64,000 nt of DNA from Amoebidium appalachense (GCA_963693365.1 CAVNZM010000006.1:2666001-2730000); one strand, 5' to 3'. Positions 1-13,990 are shown, counted from the stretch's first letter. Notes: generated by a model from the letters alone, not told the origin. Translations and numbers: made by a program.

Positions 1-89
1 TGGACCACATCTGCTATGTAGAACAAGTTTCCTGTTCGCGCGAGCTGCGACCAGCAAGAGGCACCAGTGCTCAGCCCCGGGGCGGCGGT

Positions 90-862
90 TTGCATAAAGC
101 CCATTGGCTCTAATGAACCAATGGAGGCGTCTCCTCGCATTTTTACGCATCCAATCGTATTCGTTGGGAATTCCCTATTGCCTATTGGATCGATATAATG
201 AGTCCCGACTCCCGAGTCCCACTCCCATAACTGTGTCTAAGGAGATGCGATTCTGGAATTCTAGTGTAGAGTACACAAATGCACGCCATGAAACCTTTTG
301 CATTTCACACAATTTGCAGCTTATATAGACATCATCTGAGATTAAAAATTTGAATGTGCTTTTCTGCGTTTTACTGCTAATGTTCTTGTTGACGTTGTGT
401 ACGGTTTTCTGATATATGCATTGATGCATCGTGCATATGGTGTTTTCTGTGTTTGGATGTGTTTGTTTGGTAAGCCAATCACCTTGCGCGAAATCAGGCG
501 CTATTTTGAGATGTACAAGTTTTAGCCAATCGGAGCCTCAAAGGGGGCAAAAAAAGCCTTTGCAACTTGCAAGCTTGATATTGATAAATAATACTTTGCT
601 GCAGGGTTGGGATTCTACCTAATTTGCACAAAACACGTACATTGAGGCTTTTAGAATATATTCTTTTTATTTTCTAAACTATTTTGCAACTTGTTTACAG
701 CTTTCGTATCAGGTGTGTAGCATTATAAACGCTTGAATATGTAATTTTCCCTATTTTTTCAATATTTCTGGTGTTACTAAATTCATTTATTCCACTCCAC
801 AAAAGCCCCCGCACTAAGCACTGGCTTCTGGCAATAAGGTTCAAAAACTATATAAAGCCGTC
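90..862 (+). promoter_or_regulatory. Upstream region of the MFS gene: CCAAT boxes and TATA box
   Basis: The sequence shows a TATATAAA box at 849-856. Upstream are CCAAT or inverted ATTGG pentamers at 103-107, 118-122, 151-155, 184-188, 475-479 and 526-530. The TATA box places transcription start near 880, giving a leader of about 150 nt before the ATG at 1028. The first CCAAT cluster (103-188) is far from the TATA box and could equally serve a gene running leftwards out of the window. CCAAT pentamers are the known binding site of NF-Y; their use here is inferred. Confidence 0.55.
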
Positions 863-1027
863 TTGCGGTTAGTTTCCTGCATCATCCCAGGCAGCCGTTG
901 CGTCAACGGCTCAACGCTTCACGCAAGCAGTGTACTCTTCGGCCGGACTGTCACGTTCACCATCTACGAGGCTCAACGAGTAACTGACACAACTAGTACT
1001 ACACACACACTTCTGTCACGCACGAAA

Positions 1028-2668
1028 ATGTCGGCCATCAAGCGGTTCCTGAACTGGCACTTCTCGGACCTGCGGCAGCGGCGCAGCGCGGAGCAGCTCG
1101 AGGCGGAGAAGACGTTCTTGTGGATGCCATGGAACCGCTACTGGATGATGCCGGCGGCTGTGATTCTGCAGCTGGGCGTGGGCTCGTTCTACTCGTGGTC
1201 CGTTTACAACGTGCCCGTGGAGAAGTACACGGGCGCGGCCGAGGGGTCTGCCGCCATCACGTTCAACATCTTCGTGGGCTTCTACGGTTACGCCATGGCC
1301 GTGATGGGCCCGCAGATCGAGCGCTGGGGGCCCAAGAAGACCGTGATGATCTGCAGCGTGTGGTACTGGGTGGGCATGATGCTGTCGGCGCTGGCCGTGT
1401 GGCGCAAGTCCATCGGCGCCCTGTACGTGGCCCACGGCATCATCACGGCCATCCCCATGGGCATCATGTACATTGCCCCCGTGTCCCCCTCCCAGAAGTG
1501 GTTCCCCGAGATCCGCGGCGTGGTGTCCGGCATGGCTGTGTGCGGCACGGGCGGCGGCACCATGATCTCGTCCAAGCTCATCAACGCGCTGATCAAGAGC
1601 TATGACGTGCCCATCACCATGATGGTTGTCGGCTCCATCTACGGCGTGCTCATGTTTGTGTGCGCCTTCCCCCTGCGCACGCCCCCCGAGAGCCAGTACA
1701 TGACCGAGACGGAGCAGAAGATGCACGGCACTGCGGGGGTGACCACGGAGGACAAGGACAGTGTCGACAAGAGCGCAAAGGCCGTGGCCGGGGGAGCCAC
1801 TCCCACGGGGCCCAGCGGCTACTGTGTGGATGTGGACGGCAGCAGCCCGGGGGAGCCGCTGGTGCTCAAGGAGCCCGTGATCTCCATGACGCTCATCGAG
1901 TCGCTCAAGACGGCGGACTTCTGGCTCATGTACGTCATGCTGGTGTGCAACGCCACGTGCGGGGTGCTGACGCTGTCCAAGCTGGCCGACATCTGCCAGA
2001 AGCAGTTTGGCAAGGACAGCGACATGGCGTCCACGGTGGTGTCCATCAACTCGGCCTTCAACCTGTCGGGCCGGCTGCTGATTGCGTCGCTGTCGGACAT
2101 TCTGGGGCGCAAGCCGCTGTTCATGATCTCGCTGGTGGTGCAGTTCTTCCTGACGCTGTTCACGCCCACCATGATCATGAAGCAGACCTTCTGGCCCTTC
2201 TGCGTGTCCATCTGGATCATCCAGGCCCTGTACGGTGGCGGCTTTGGCCTGATCCCGGCTTTCCTGTGCGACATGTTTGGCAACAAGAACAACAGCTCGC
2301 TGCACGGCGTGATCATCTCGGGCTGGGCCACCATGGGCGTGTTTGGGGGCCTGGTGTACTCGTTCATCTACAAGGCCGAGCGCACCAAGTACGGGGCCAC
2401 GTCGCTGCAGGTGTACAATCTCAACTACTACTGGATCTGCGCCTTCATCGTGCTGGGCCTCCTCGTCACCCCCTTCATCCACACTGACGCACGTGACCGC
2501 CTGTTCCCCGCCGTCAAAGGCCAGGTCTTCAACATCCGCCTCTTCAAGCGCCTGCTGCGCGTGCAGTACCTGCCCCACCAGGTCGAGACCGACGAGTGGC
2601 GCGCATACCTCCTGACCCGCCCCGAAAACCAAGAGTACGCCCGCAGGAAGCAGATGGAGAACGCGTAA
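1028..2668 (+). CDS. MFS transporter, oxalate/formate antiporter-like, single exon
   Basis: Predicted 546-aa polytopic membrane protein of the major facilitator superfamily. About 12 hydrophobic segments are visible: six between residues 40 and 215, a hydrophilic loop of about 75 residues (218-292), then six more to about residue 485. The MFS loop 2-3 signature is present as G-P-Q-I-E-R-W-G-P-K-K (94-104). The equivalent loop 8-9 motif, G-R-L-L-I-A-S-L-S-D-I-L-G-R-K-P, is at 348-363. The N-terminal W-x-R-Y-W start and the Y-S-W-S-V-Y stretch in helix 1 resemble oxalate/formate antiporter-type members, so a small carboxylate substrate is plausible but not shown. The frame stays open upstream to about 863, but that lies 7 nt after the TATA box and lacks an ATG; 1028 is the first ATG. 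There is no intron and third positions are strongly G/C, unlike the heavily spliced neighbours. AATAAA at 2970-2975 may be the poly(A) signal. Confidence 0.9.
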   Translation: MSAIKRFLNWHFSDLRQRRSAEQLEAEKTFLWMPWNRYWMMPAAVILQLGVGSFYSWSVYNVPVEKYTGAAEGSAAITFNIFVGFYGYAMAVMGPQIERWGPKKTVMICSVWYWVGMMLSALAVWRKSIGALYVAHGIITAIPMGIMYIAPVSPSQKWFPEIRGVVSGMAVCGTGGGTMISSKLINALIKSYDVPITMMVVGSIYGVLMFVCAFPLRTPPESQYMTETEQKMHGTAGVTTEDKDSVDKSAKAVAGGATPTGPSGYCVDVDGSSPGEPLVLKEPVISMTLIESLKTADFWLMYVMLVCNATCGVLTLSKLADICQKQFGKDSDMASTVVSINSAFNLSGRLLIASLSDILGRKPLFMISLVVQFFLTLFTPTMIMKQTFWPFCVSIWIIQALYGGGFGLIPAFLCDMFGNKNNSSLHGVIISGWATMGVFGGLVYSFIYKAERTKYGATSLQVYNLNYYWICAFIVLGLLVTPFIHTDARDRLFPAVKGQVFNIRLFKRLLRVQYLPHQVETDEWRAYLLTRPENQEYARRKQMENA

Positions 2669-3470
2669 ACAAACCAATCACATCGAATGTTTATTTTCTT
2701 TAATTATTTTTTAGACTTGCAGTTCTTTTAGACTGCGCTCTTAGGCGCGGAAACCCACTATATACTATGTACTTTCTGATCATTGGCAACCACATTTTGA
2801 GATCTAAGGCCATGGCCGTTGTATAAAAGCCCACGACTTTATCTTCTTCATATGTGCTTTAAATGAATTTAGGTGTGACCTGTTCGAATATAATTGACAC
2901 AATCAACTGTTAGATGCTTATTCATGCGAAAGAGTGAGAAAATGTGTGATATAATTCAAGAAAGGTGCTAATAAACGAATATTCAGCGAATATCTGATCC
3001 GTGGAGCCCGTTCACAAAAACACACATACACATACTCGTCTCCTTCAGGTTAATTCGTGTCATCTGCAACAATCACCTACACTTGAACAGTGTGTGTAAA
3101 TGCTCACGGTATCGCACCCACCAGGTTACCGTATGTATGTTTCTGTGTTTGCACACGTACTTCACGGATATTTGCTCACCAAAACCTGTTACCACATCCA
3201 TATTTCTGCACAAGTATTTGCTCTCCGCAACATGTTTCGCTTAACATGAAAAATCTGCGCTAAAATTAATGACATGTACAAGACATTCCTCATGCATGTA
3301 CACTCGTATAAATGCTTTTGTGGCGTTCAAAAATTTTGTGGTTATTGGGTACGGCGTGTGCTCTGCCTTTCATGGGATGCGCAAATACAAAACGTGCATA
3401 AGTTGTGTGCAAGGAAAAAACACCGTTTCTATGCTTCTGATGATCATGAAAAGTTGGCTTGGCTTTTCCC
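2669..3470. other. MFS 3' region and unique spacer
   Basis: About 800 nt of ordinary, moderately AT-rich sequence. It contains CTAATAAA at 2968-2975, about 300 nt after the MFS stop, a possible polyadenylation signal. I see no convincing exon on either strand. Confidence 0.4.
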
Positions 3471-3479
3471 TTTCTCTCA

Positions 3480-3547
3480 CTCCCACTCTCAACCCCTCTC
3501 TCTCTCTCTCGCTCCCTCCCTCTCTCTCTCTCTCTCCTTCCCTCCCT

Positions 3548-3584
<37 letters not shown>

Positions 3585-3998
3585 CCCCCCCCCCCCCCCC
3601 CCCCCCTCCCTCCCTCACTCTCTCTCTCCCCCTTCCGCTCTCCCTCTCTCTCCCTCTCTCTCCTTGCTCTAACTTTCTCTATTCTTCTCCCCTCTCCCCC
3701 CCCCCCTCCCCCACCTCTCTCTCTCCCCAGTCCCCCTTCTCCCCTCTCCCGGAGTTCTCTTTTCGAAGTTTTCTTTTTTCGTTTTTTTTTCTTTTTTTTT
3801 TTTGGGGGGGGGGGGGGGAGGGAGGGGGGGGCCTGCATCGTTCACGCTTCTTGTGCGTTTAACTGCACAGGTGGACTTGTCCTATTGTTCGGTGTTTGTG
3901 CAGCATGCAAACACAGTGTGCCTTGCATGTTGTGTATGTCTCTGTGTGCCAGCCCTCGGTCAGTGTCCGTGCATTATGGTCACGTTTATTCGTATGCG

Positions 3999-4096
<98 letters not shown>

Positions 4097-4109
4097 ATGT
4101 TTGCGTGCG

Positions 4110-4143
<34 letters not shown>

Positions 4144-4300
4144 CTTGTGCGTGTGCGTGTGCGTGCGTGCGCGTGTGTGTGTGTGTGTGTGTGTGCGTAT
4201 GTGTTTGTGTGCGTGTGCGCGTGTGTGTGCGCGCGCACGTGTGTGTGTGTGTGTATGTCACGGTGTGTGTGTGTGTGTGTGTGCGTTTCTGTGGGTCACT
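3480..4300. repeat. CT/C, T, G and GT low-complexity block
   Basis: A pyrimidine block of CT and C runs (about 3490-3740) passes into T then G runs (3780-3830). After a short unique stretch comes a long (GT)n tract (about 4000-4095) that decays into GTGC variants to about 4285. The translated frames (Ser/Leu/Pro, Cys/Val, Thr/His) follow the repeats and are not genes. Confidence 0.9.
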
Positions 4301-4640
4301 GTGTGTTGACCTTAGCTAGTGTAAGGGTGTGTGCTTATGAGTATTGAGCACGTGCTTAGTGTAACAGTTGTGCATTTTGTGCGCATGCTTTGTTTCTTAT
4401 TGTGTCTTTTGGATGTATACCCCCCTATATCCATGTATTCAGTGTGACACTCGCATGATTTGTGCATGATAGGTATCCTAAAGTGTTGACCAATCAGTCG
4501 GCCAAATTACCCAAAAGTCGGGTTTCGGCAAACATTTAGCCCCTGAATCGCACAATCTACATCACTTTTACCAATGTGTCTAAGCTGTGTGTGCATAGTT
4601 ATTTCAGCTTTGATCATGACGGGAATGCTCCTCGAGTCAT
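4300..4640. other. Unique island with a CCAAT box
   Basis: A 340-nt non-repetitive island with CCAATCAG at 4490-4497. It may be a promoter for transcripts on either side. No reading frame can be defended. Confidence 0.3.
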
Positions 4641-4644
4641 TTGC

Positions 4645-4944
4645 CCCCCCCCCCCCCCAAACACACACACACACACACACACATCCACACACCCACCCAC
4701 CCACATACACACTCCCACCCACATAGTATTACCACCATCACCCCGACTCCAAGGGTTGATTTCATTCTTTAACAAGACCGGGAGCTCATCCGCAACCATC
4801 CCCCCCCTCCCCCCCCCCCCCCCAACACACACACACACACCCTCCCCCTGGTTCCCCCCTTCCCCCACACCCCATGACTCCCCCTCCCTCCCCTTCGAGG
4901 TAGCTTTCCTAGTACTGTAGTTTTTTTACCCCCCCCCTCTCCCC

Positions 4945-4993
<49 letters not shown>

Positions 4994-5146
4994 ACCTCCC
5001 CCTCCGGGAATGGTGCTCTACTTAAATAAATACTGTAAGCTCCCCCCGCTTCCCCCCCCCCCCTCCCCCGGACATGCATAGCTCTCCTACTTCCATAGGA
5101 ACTTCTACCTCCCCCCCCCTCTTCCCCCCACACTCCTCCCTCCCTT

Positions 5147-5206
<60 letters not shown>

Positions 5207-5236
5207 ACATACACACACACACACAGACACACACAA

Positions 5237-5268
<32 letters not shown>

Positions 5269-5312
5269 ACACACGCACACACGCACACACACACGCACAC
5301 ACACACACGCAC

Positions 5313-5343
<31 letters not shown>

Positions 5344-6838
5344 GCCCTGACCCACCACGACACAACCACACACCCGACGTAACTTCAATTCGTGTGCTAT
5401 CTCACCCACCCCTCCACTTGCTTTCCCAGTCCATCACCCCCCTCCCTCCCCTCCCTCCCCCCCCCCCCCCCCCTTCACCCCCCTCTCCCCCTCCCGCCTT
5501 CCCTCTCTTCCCCCCTCGCCCCATTCCCACCCCCCCCTCACCCCCCCTTCCCCTCCCTCCCTTCTTCCCCCCTCTCCCCTCGTCCTCCTTCCCCGCTCCC
5601 CCTGTTGCAGGAAACTTCACACCGGGCAATATTTGCACCATCTCCCCAGACTCTGACGAAACCACAGACCATTGAGCAGCATGAGTGACTGGCTTCTGAA
5701 TGCCCTGGTTTAATCTGAAACGGCTATATACTCTACAAAAAAAACCCCTGGGCCAATTTCATCACCGAACCCTCTCCAGCATCCCCTCCTTCCCTCCCCT
5801 CCCCTCTTCCCTCCCACCCCCCCTCCCACCTCCCCAGCCCCCCTCCCCCCACCCCCCCCCCAATACCCCCCTCCCCCCTCCCCCTCCCCCCCCCCCCCCC
5901 CACCACCACCACGTGTTTCTTCGCAACAGGGGGTTGAGAACGTCTTCAACCAGCTTTCGTTGGGTTTATAAAAAAGTTTAAAACTGCACAAGAATAGAAA
6001 ATGTAAGTAATTGTGTTATTCACTACACTAACACCCACATAATAACCCTAGAATAGAACGAAGATTAAGTGAACCCCCTAGTTACACGATTGTTCAACTA
6101 CTATGGAAGCCTTCCAGTGCAAAACAATCATTGCTGGTGCAAAATACTCCTATCCCCCCCCCCCCCCCCCCCCCCCCCACCCCCCTCTCACCCACCGCAC
6201 ACACACACACACACATACCTGTCCCTCGTCCTATCATCCACCCCCCTTCACCCGTCCCTTTCTTCCACAATTGCTGATCACAATCTGCCCGTACCCTCCC
6301 CCCACCCCCCTTCCCCCCCCTTCCCCTCTTCCCCCCTCCCCATCCCCCCTCCCCCACCCACCCTCTCCACCAAGCCCCCATACCCTCCAGCCCTACCCAG
6401 CGTTGAACACACACATCCACCCATCTCTCGATGTTTCCTTCTCCACTACTCGCCTCCGAACAACCCCCCCCCCCCCCCCCCCCCCCCTCAACCACGCATG
6501 CACGCACGCACGCACGCACGCATGCACACATATATTTTCCTTTCATCTTCTGTCAGCCGAGGTCCCACATCCACTTTCGTCCCCTCCCCCCCCCCTCCCC
6601 CCCCCCCCCGGGGGGGGGGTCCCCTCCCTCCCAACCCCCTAGATCCCCTCCCCCCCCCTCCTTCCCCCCCCCCCCTCCCCCCGCCCTGTCCCCCTCCCTC
6701 CCCGCGGGCCCCTCCTCCATCCCCTATCCCCCCCCCCCCTCCTCCTCCCCCCCCCCCCCCCCCCCCCCCCCGCCAACTCTTCCCTTCCCCTTCCTTCCCC
6801 CCCTCCCCCTTCCTCCCCCCACTCCCCCGTTCCCTCTC
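4645..6838. repeat. C-rich, poly-C and (CA)n satellite-like block
   Basis: About 2.2 kb dominated by C runs of 10-30 nt, CCCTCCC patterns and (CA)n (about 5147-5342). On the other strand this is G-rich and would favour G-quadruplexes. Proline-rich and glycine-rich open frames of up to 262 codons are artefacts of this composition. Short unique inserts occur near 5345-5400, 5600-5760 and 5930-6130. Confidence 0.9.
5345..5981 (+). CDS. Possible 3' end of an unidentified plus-strand gene
   Basis: Two splice-consistent pieces are visible. One follows (CA)n-CAG at 5345 and ends at 5391 before GTGTGC. The next follows an excellent pyrimidine tract and TTGCAG at 5611. Joining them in phase gives an open frame with a stop at 5673-5675. 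A second reading uses the donor GTGACT at 5685 and an acceptor at 5930, with a stop at 5979-5981. I cannot choose between these frames and recognise no family. No start exon was found; the 5' part would lie in the repeat block to the left. Confidence 0.25.
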
Positions 6839-6839
6839 A

Positions 6840-7445
6840 ACTGAATGCCGATATTAGCCGAAAAGATATGCCTACACTGGAATGCAGGGGCATGGGTTTT
6901 GGTGAATAAGAAAACGGTCTAGGGTGACATAAGTAGTTGTGATTGGCTGGCTCGGATTTAGGGAACCAATCAAATGGGCCATGCTGACTCTTACAGGGCC
7001 TTTCCGTTTCTCTACGCTGTGCAAACCTAGGTTCGGCAGATCGCATGATGGTTATGAGTCTTTTATTATAATGTTAGACCATTGTTCGGTTATTGCAGAT
7101 CTGCGATTGGTTAGCCGTGTAGTTAGTTTGCCTTGAGGATTAAGAAAATACGAGAAGCCACCGTCTGAGTGATTGTGGATCTAATAGGAAGCTTATCTCT
7201 AACTAATCACAGATCGTTTCAGCACCAAACAAAAGCCTAAATTTTAAACGCACCAATCAAACGATACCGTTTGCGAACCTAAAAAGCCATTCAGGAACGG
7301 AAAGGCCCACAACTGTGTGCGTGTTGTGGTGTGTTGGTATAACTTACACGTGCACATCCTGTATGTCTGTTGTGGCATGTGGGTATATGAAGTGCCACGT
7401 GCACAAAATCTGTAGCACGGTGTGTGTTTTGTGTTTCATTTTGTT
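6840..7445. promoter_or_regulatory. CCAAT-rich unique island, candidate promoter
   Basis: Non-repetitive island with ATTGG or CCAAT at 6942-6946, 6966-6970, 7106-7110 and 7253-7257, in both orientations. The pattern matches the regions upstream of the MFS and chorismate synthase genes. It may drive the possible exons at 7961-8243. No TATATAAA is present. Confidence 0.35.
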
Positions 7446-7447
7446 CT

Positions 7448-8018
7448 TTCTCTCCCCCCCCCCCCTCCCCCCCCCCCCCCCCCCAACCCTTCCCCCCTTT
7501 TTATTTTTGCATGTGCATATATAGGTTTGCAAAGGGTATTCAGGGTGCATGTACACATAGGTGTGTATCTTGTTGTGTGTGGATTTCATGTGGTTATGGT
7601 ATCACGCTCATGTGGTTTGTGATTTGTGGAAAATTTGTAAATTATACAGACAGAGCATGGTGTGTAGGCAAAGGCTCATTCATATAATCCCTGGCTCCCT
7701 TAAATTTTTGACGTACAGTCCTCTTCGCCTTAGCCCCTCCTGTCTAAGCTGAGGCTCTGCAACCTTTCCCCTGCCCTCCCTCTCCCCTCTCCCCACCCCT
7801 CCCCCTCATCCCCCCCCTCCCCCCTCCCCCCTCCCCCCCCCCCCCCCCCCCCCCCCCCCCAACACACACACGCACACACACACACACACACACACCCCCC
7901 CCTTCCCCCCCCCCCCCCCCACGTGCTGTGGGGGCCACGTTGCCAATTCACAATTGACAGGCACAGACCGACTACGCACCACGTGGTGCACCAATTCATT
8001 AGTAAATTTATGTGCCTT

Positions 8019-8052
<34 letters not shown>

Positions 8053-8058
8053 CCCTCC

Positions 8059-8100
<42 letters not shown>
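7448..8100. repeat. Poly-C and (CA)n blocks
   Basis: C runs at 7455-7485, 7810-7860, 7905-7920 and 8020-8058, with (CA)n at 7861-7893 and 8060-8100. The unique insert 7500-7740 shows no convincing exon. Confidence 0.85.
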
Positions 8101-8101
<1 letters not shown>

Positions 8102-8243
8102 TGTGGCAGTATCCATGAGTGATCGGCAGCCTAATGCTCCTGGAACCCTAATATTTCGGTGGCCCTACAGTAATCCCCCACCAATTGGATATTTCTCATA
8201 TCGTGTTGCAGGCAGTATTGTGCAGAAAACAACTAACGTCTAA
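7961..8243 (+). CDS. Possible terminal exons of an unidentified gene
   Basis: Candidate exon 7961-8001 lies between TTGACAG and GTAAAT. Candidate exon 8110-8243 follows (CA)n...GGCAG and ends in TAA at 8241-8243. In the frame where the first exon ends in phase 1 the join is open. The second exon then gives about 43 residues that look like ordinary protein, with Trp, Tyr, Phe and several Pro. No family is recognised and no upstream exons were identified. Confidence 0.3.
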
Positions 8244-8713
8244 CAATAGACAGTTTGAGCAGGGTTGTGTCTAGCATACACAGGTGCTCGGGCATGTATA
8301 GATGGCTGAAGTGTAGGACATGTATCACCACCATGCATGCCCTTCTGCCTACACTGCGCATATATGTACTGCCCCAGGCATCCCTGGTGCTAGTGCGTCG
8401 AAACCGGTTATGTTTGAGTTTCAACTACAGTAACACGTTTTCACATGTACACACAGGGCCATTAACGTTTCGGCATGCAAACGGTCAGCTCGAGTGGTGG
8501 TGGTGGTGTGTGGGTGGGCAGGGGGGGAAGGTGGGACAGGGAGCTCCGGTCGACGGGGGGAGGGGGAAGGGGGGAGGGGGGGACAGGGGGGGGGGAGGGG
8601 GGGCAGGATGTTGGAGTGACGGGGAGGGAGAGGAAGAGAGAGAGAGAGAGAGGAGGGAGGGGGAGAGAGAGAGAGAGAGAGAGGGGAGAAATGTATCCAG
8701 AAACAGACCCCCA

Positions 8714-8801
8714 TCATGCCAGTGCAACCCGCCGACCCCACATGGTATTGGTGTTCGGGTTCGCCAATTCAGATGCCTTGGTTATCACACCAGCAATATG
8801 T
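8714..8801 (-). CDS. Possible terminal exon on the minus strand
   Basis: On the minus strand ACTCCAG precedes an open stretch of 28 codons ending in TGA (8716-8714). Composition is protein-like, with one Trp and a basic C-terminus. The exon starts with one base completing a codon. No partner exon was found between 8870 and 9240, and the family is not recognised. Confidence 0.25.
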
Positions 8802-8919
8802 CTGGAGTTTTTCTTAAATCCCTTCCCCCCCCCCCCCCCCCCCCCCATTCCCCCTCTGCTAGCCTATGATGCATACATCGTCGTGTGCACCGTGCATCCT
8901 TCTTGCCTTGTACATGTGC

Positions 8920-8950
<31 letters not shown>

Positions 8951-8989
8951 AAAAAAGGTAGCTCCACCGAGTCCAAATAAATTGCTTCA

Positions 8990-9660
8990 AGACTTTAAAG
9001 ACTAACAAAAGGAGAAGCACTGCATGTCACGTGACTATCCCTCGTTCTATAAATAAACTGTGTGGCTGTTGCATGGTGACAGACTGAAATATGGCCGGCG
9101 GCCTGATTAGCCCTTAATGAGGACCAATCAGTGTTTATTGAAATGATTATTGTCATTAGGCCCACCAACCAACTAGGGCTGAGATACATATAGGGATTCA
9201 AGCTCGTAGGTGTGAAGAAAACAGAATCATTAGCGAATTTGAGGCTATTCGTAGCGAAAATGCGATTTCGACAACATTATTCCGATTGTGGCATACGCGC
9301 ACACAGCAGAAACTAGAACCTACTGCGTTAGGATATCAGGGCACATGCAGTGGATGTAGCACAAATACTGCAGACTCCCTATCCAAATTTCGGACTTTTA
9401 CAGTATTTGTTACAAACTGTGAATCAAGATTCGACCAATCTATGGACGAAATTAAAAATTATACTTAAAGGTATATCAAGCAGTGGTTGGGTTGCCCGGG
9501 TCACTCCTTTCAGCCCCCTATTAAGTTACCATCCAGCCAGGTGTAGGGTTAAATTTTATATCCGGGGTCCATAATATCTCGATTCTGCAAAAAGAGGACA
9601 CAACAGTCAGTCACTCAGGGCAGACACCAACAAATATCCATAGATGCGCATAGCCATTCA
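8990..9660. other. Unique island with CCAAT box and an ATG-less open frame
   Basis: Non-repetitive island with TATAAATAAA near 9049 and CCAATCAG at 9124-9131. On the plus strand one frame is open from about 9158 to TAA at 9466-9468 (about 100 codons), with no ATG near its start. This could be an exon lacking an identified acceptor, or chance. I assign no function. Confidence 0.2.
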
Positions 9661-9672
9661 CTGTAACAGCCA

Positions 9673-9932
9673 GCCCCCCCCCCCCTCCCCCCCCCCCCCC
9701 CCCCCCCCCCGGTGAAGGACGTTGGCTTGGATGTGTGTCGCTAGCAGAATGCACTTAGTCTGGCACACAGGGGAAAGATCGGCACGGGGGCCGGCTCCCC
9801 CCCCCTCCCCCCCCCCCCCCCTCCCCCCCGGCCCCCGTGCCGATCTTTCCTTTGTGTGCCAGACTAAGTGCATTCTGCTAGCGACAGACATCCAAGCCAC
9901 CGTCCTTCACGGGGGGGGGGGGGAGGGGGGTG
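9673..9932. mobile_element. Foldback (hairpin) element with 84-bp arms
   Basis: Left arm 9711-9794 and right arm 9828-9911 are inverted copies with about 5 mismatches in 84 nt (about 94% identity). They are separated by a 33-nt C-rich loop. The outer flanks extend the symmetry: poly-C (9673-9710) on the left and poly-G (9911-9932) on the right. There is no coding capacity. It resembles a foldback transposon or MITE-like element, or a palindrome made by template switching; no target-site duplication is evident. Confidence 0.8.
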
Positions 9933-9948
9933 GCACACAATGCCGTAC

Positions 9949-10062
9949 AATAATCTAATACTATAATACAATAATCTAATAATCTAATACTATAATCTAA
10001 TAATCTAATACTATAATCTAATAATCTAATACTATAATCTAATAATCTAATAATCTAATACT
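9949..10062. repeat. AT-rich minisatellite, about 21-nt period
   Basis: Tandem copies built from AATCTAATA and CTATAATCTAATA blocks, about five imperfect repeats. It begins about 17 nt after the foldback element and is the only AT-rich minisatellite of its kind in the window. Confidence 0.85.
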
Positions 10063-10472
10063 AGCGCAAACGTGCACGAAGAACCCCTATCAAACCATGC
10101 AGTATGAGAGCCCATCCTCAGAAAAATCCCCCCCCCCCCCCCCCCCCCCCCCTCCTTTTATTCAAGTTTTCCCCGGGAGCGGAATGAGGGGGTGGGGGAG
10201 AGAGGGGAGGGAAGGGGGAGGGTAATTTTTTTTGAGAAGGGTGTATCAACATTTCACTGCCTCGTGAACGCCCAAGGGATTAGCTGAATGCCCCCCCCCC
10301 CCCCCCCCCCCCCAATCCCCTTCCCTCGCCCCCTCAACCCCCCCCCCCCCCCAACCTTCCCCCCCACCCCATCCCACCCCCCCCCCCCCCCCGGTCCCCT
10401 CTTTCCCCAAATCCTTCCCTCTCGCCCCTCTCCTTCCCCCTCCCCCCCTTTCACCCCCGCCACCCACCTGTT
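10063..10472. repeat. Partial interspersed-repeat fragment and C-rich tract
   Basis: Contains GAGCCCATCCTCAG at about 10090-10105, a fragment of the interspersed family described near 46.5 kb. Poly-C and C-rich DNA follows (10128-10470). No gene is seen. Confidence 0.5.
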
Positions 10473-13400
<2,928 letters not shown>

Positions 13401-13990
13401 GATGTACTTGTGTGTGTGAAAGGATGTGTATCCTACAGTGAGTGTGTGCAAGTGACTGCTTGATGAGGGGTAAAGAAAGGAACTATCTAACTTGTGGCTG
13501 GACTTGGCTGGCAGGGTTTGTGTGCCTGACTTCGCTTGCGCATTTCAAGTGTGACGTGCATGAACCTATACTGAAGTAGAAACGAATGCGATACGTCGTA
13601 TTCAGGTTTGGACGGACCCCTACAGGTAGCCAAAAGCTAATGTTGGTAAGGTTTGACATGAACGCCCGCCTGTAGATGGAGGGGTGGTTCACAGTGCTTG
13701 ACTTGGAAATAAGTAGATAGACTGTCTATCGTCGGCACCACATGTTTCTATGTTGGCACAATAACATGTACACAGCTCACAGAGGGAGAAAGACGTCTTT
13801 CAGCCGGTTCGGATATCACAGTGGAACGTTATGCATTCCTGGAGATAAAACGAAGAATAATCAACATGTGATATGCAGCCAACAGAATCAATTAAGTGGT
13901 ACCGGCTAAGCCAATCATCGCAACCCGCCTTTAGAATTCTTGTTCGAGCACTACACAGTGTTCACAGTTATCTGACTCAAGGTGTGCTAT
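13401..13990. other. Region 5' of the NTR gene
   Basis: Unique sequence with CCAATCA at 13911-13917. It should contain the minus-strand promoter of the NTR gene, but no TATA-like element is obvious. I see no supported exon. Confidence 0.3.

Noticed and set aside
863-1027. N-terminal extension of the MFS transporter by 55 codons
   Set aside because: It begins at a TTG, 7 nt after the TATA box and upstream of the expected transcription start. It contains no ATG and precedes the conserved start of the family.
1016-2677. Minus-strand open frame of 553 codons opposite the MFS gene
   Set aside because: It is the antisense of a GC-rich coding sequence: His/Arg/Gly-rich, no domain, and explained by codon bias on the plus strand.
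4750-4800. PIP-box-like frame with S-F-F-N-K-T-G on the plus strand
   Set aside because: The spacing from the preceding Gln is one residue short of the motif and no GT donor follows before the poly-C run. The minus frame over the same bases is also open.
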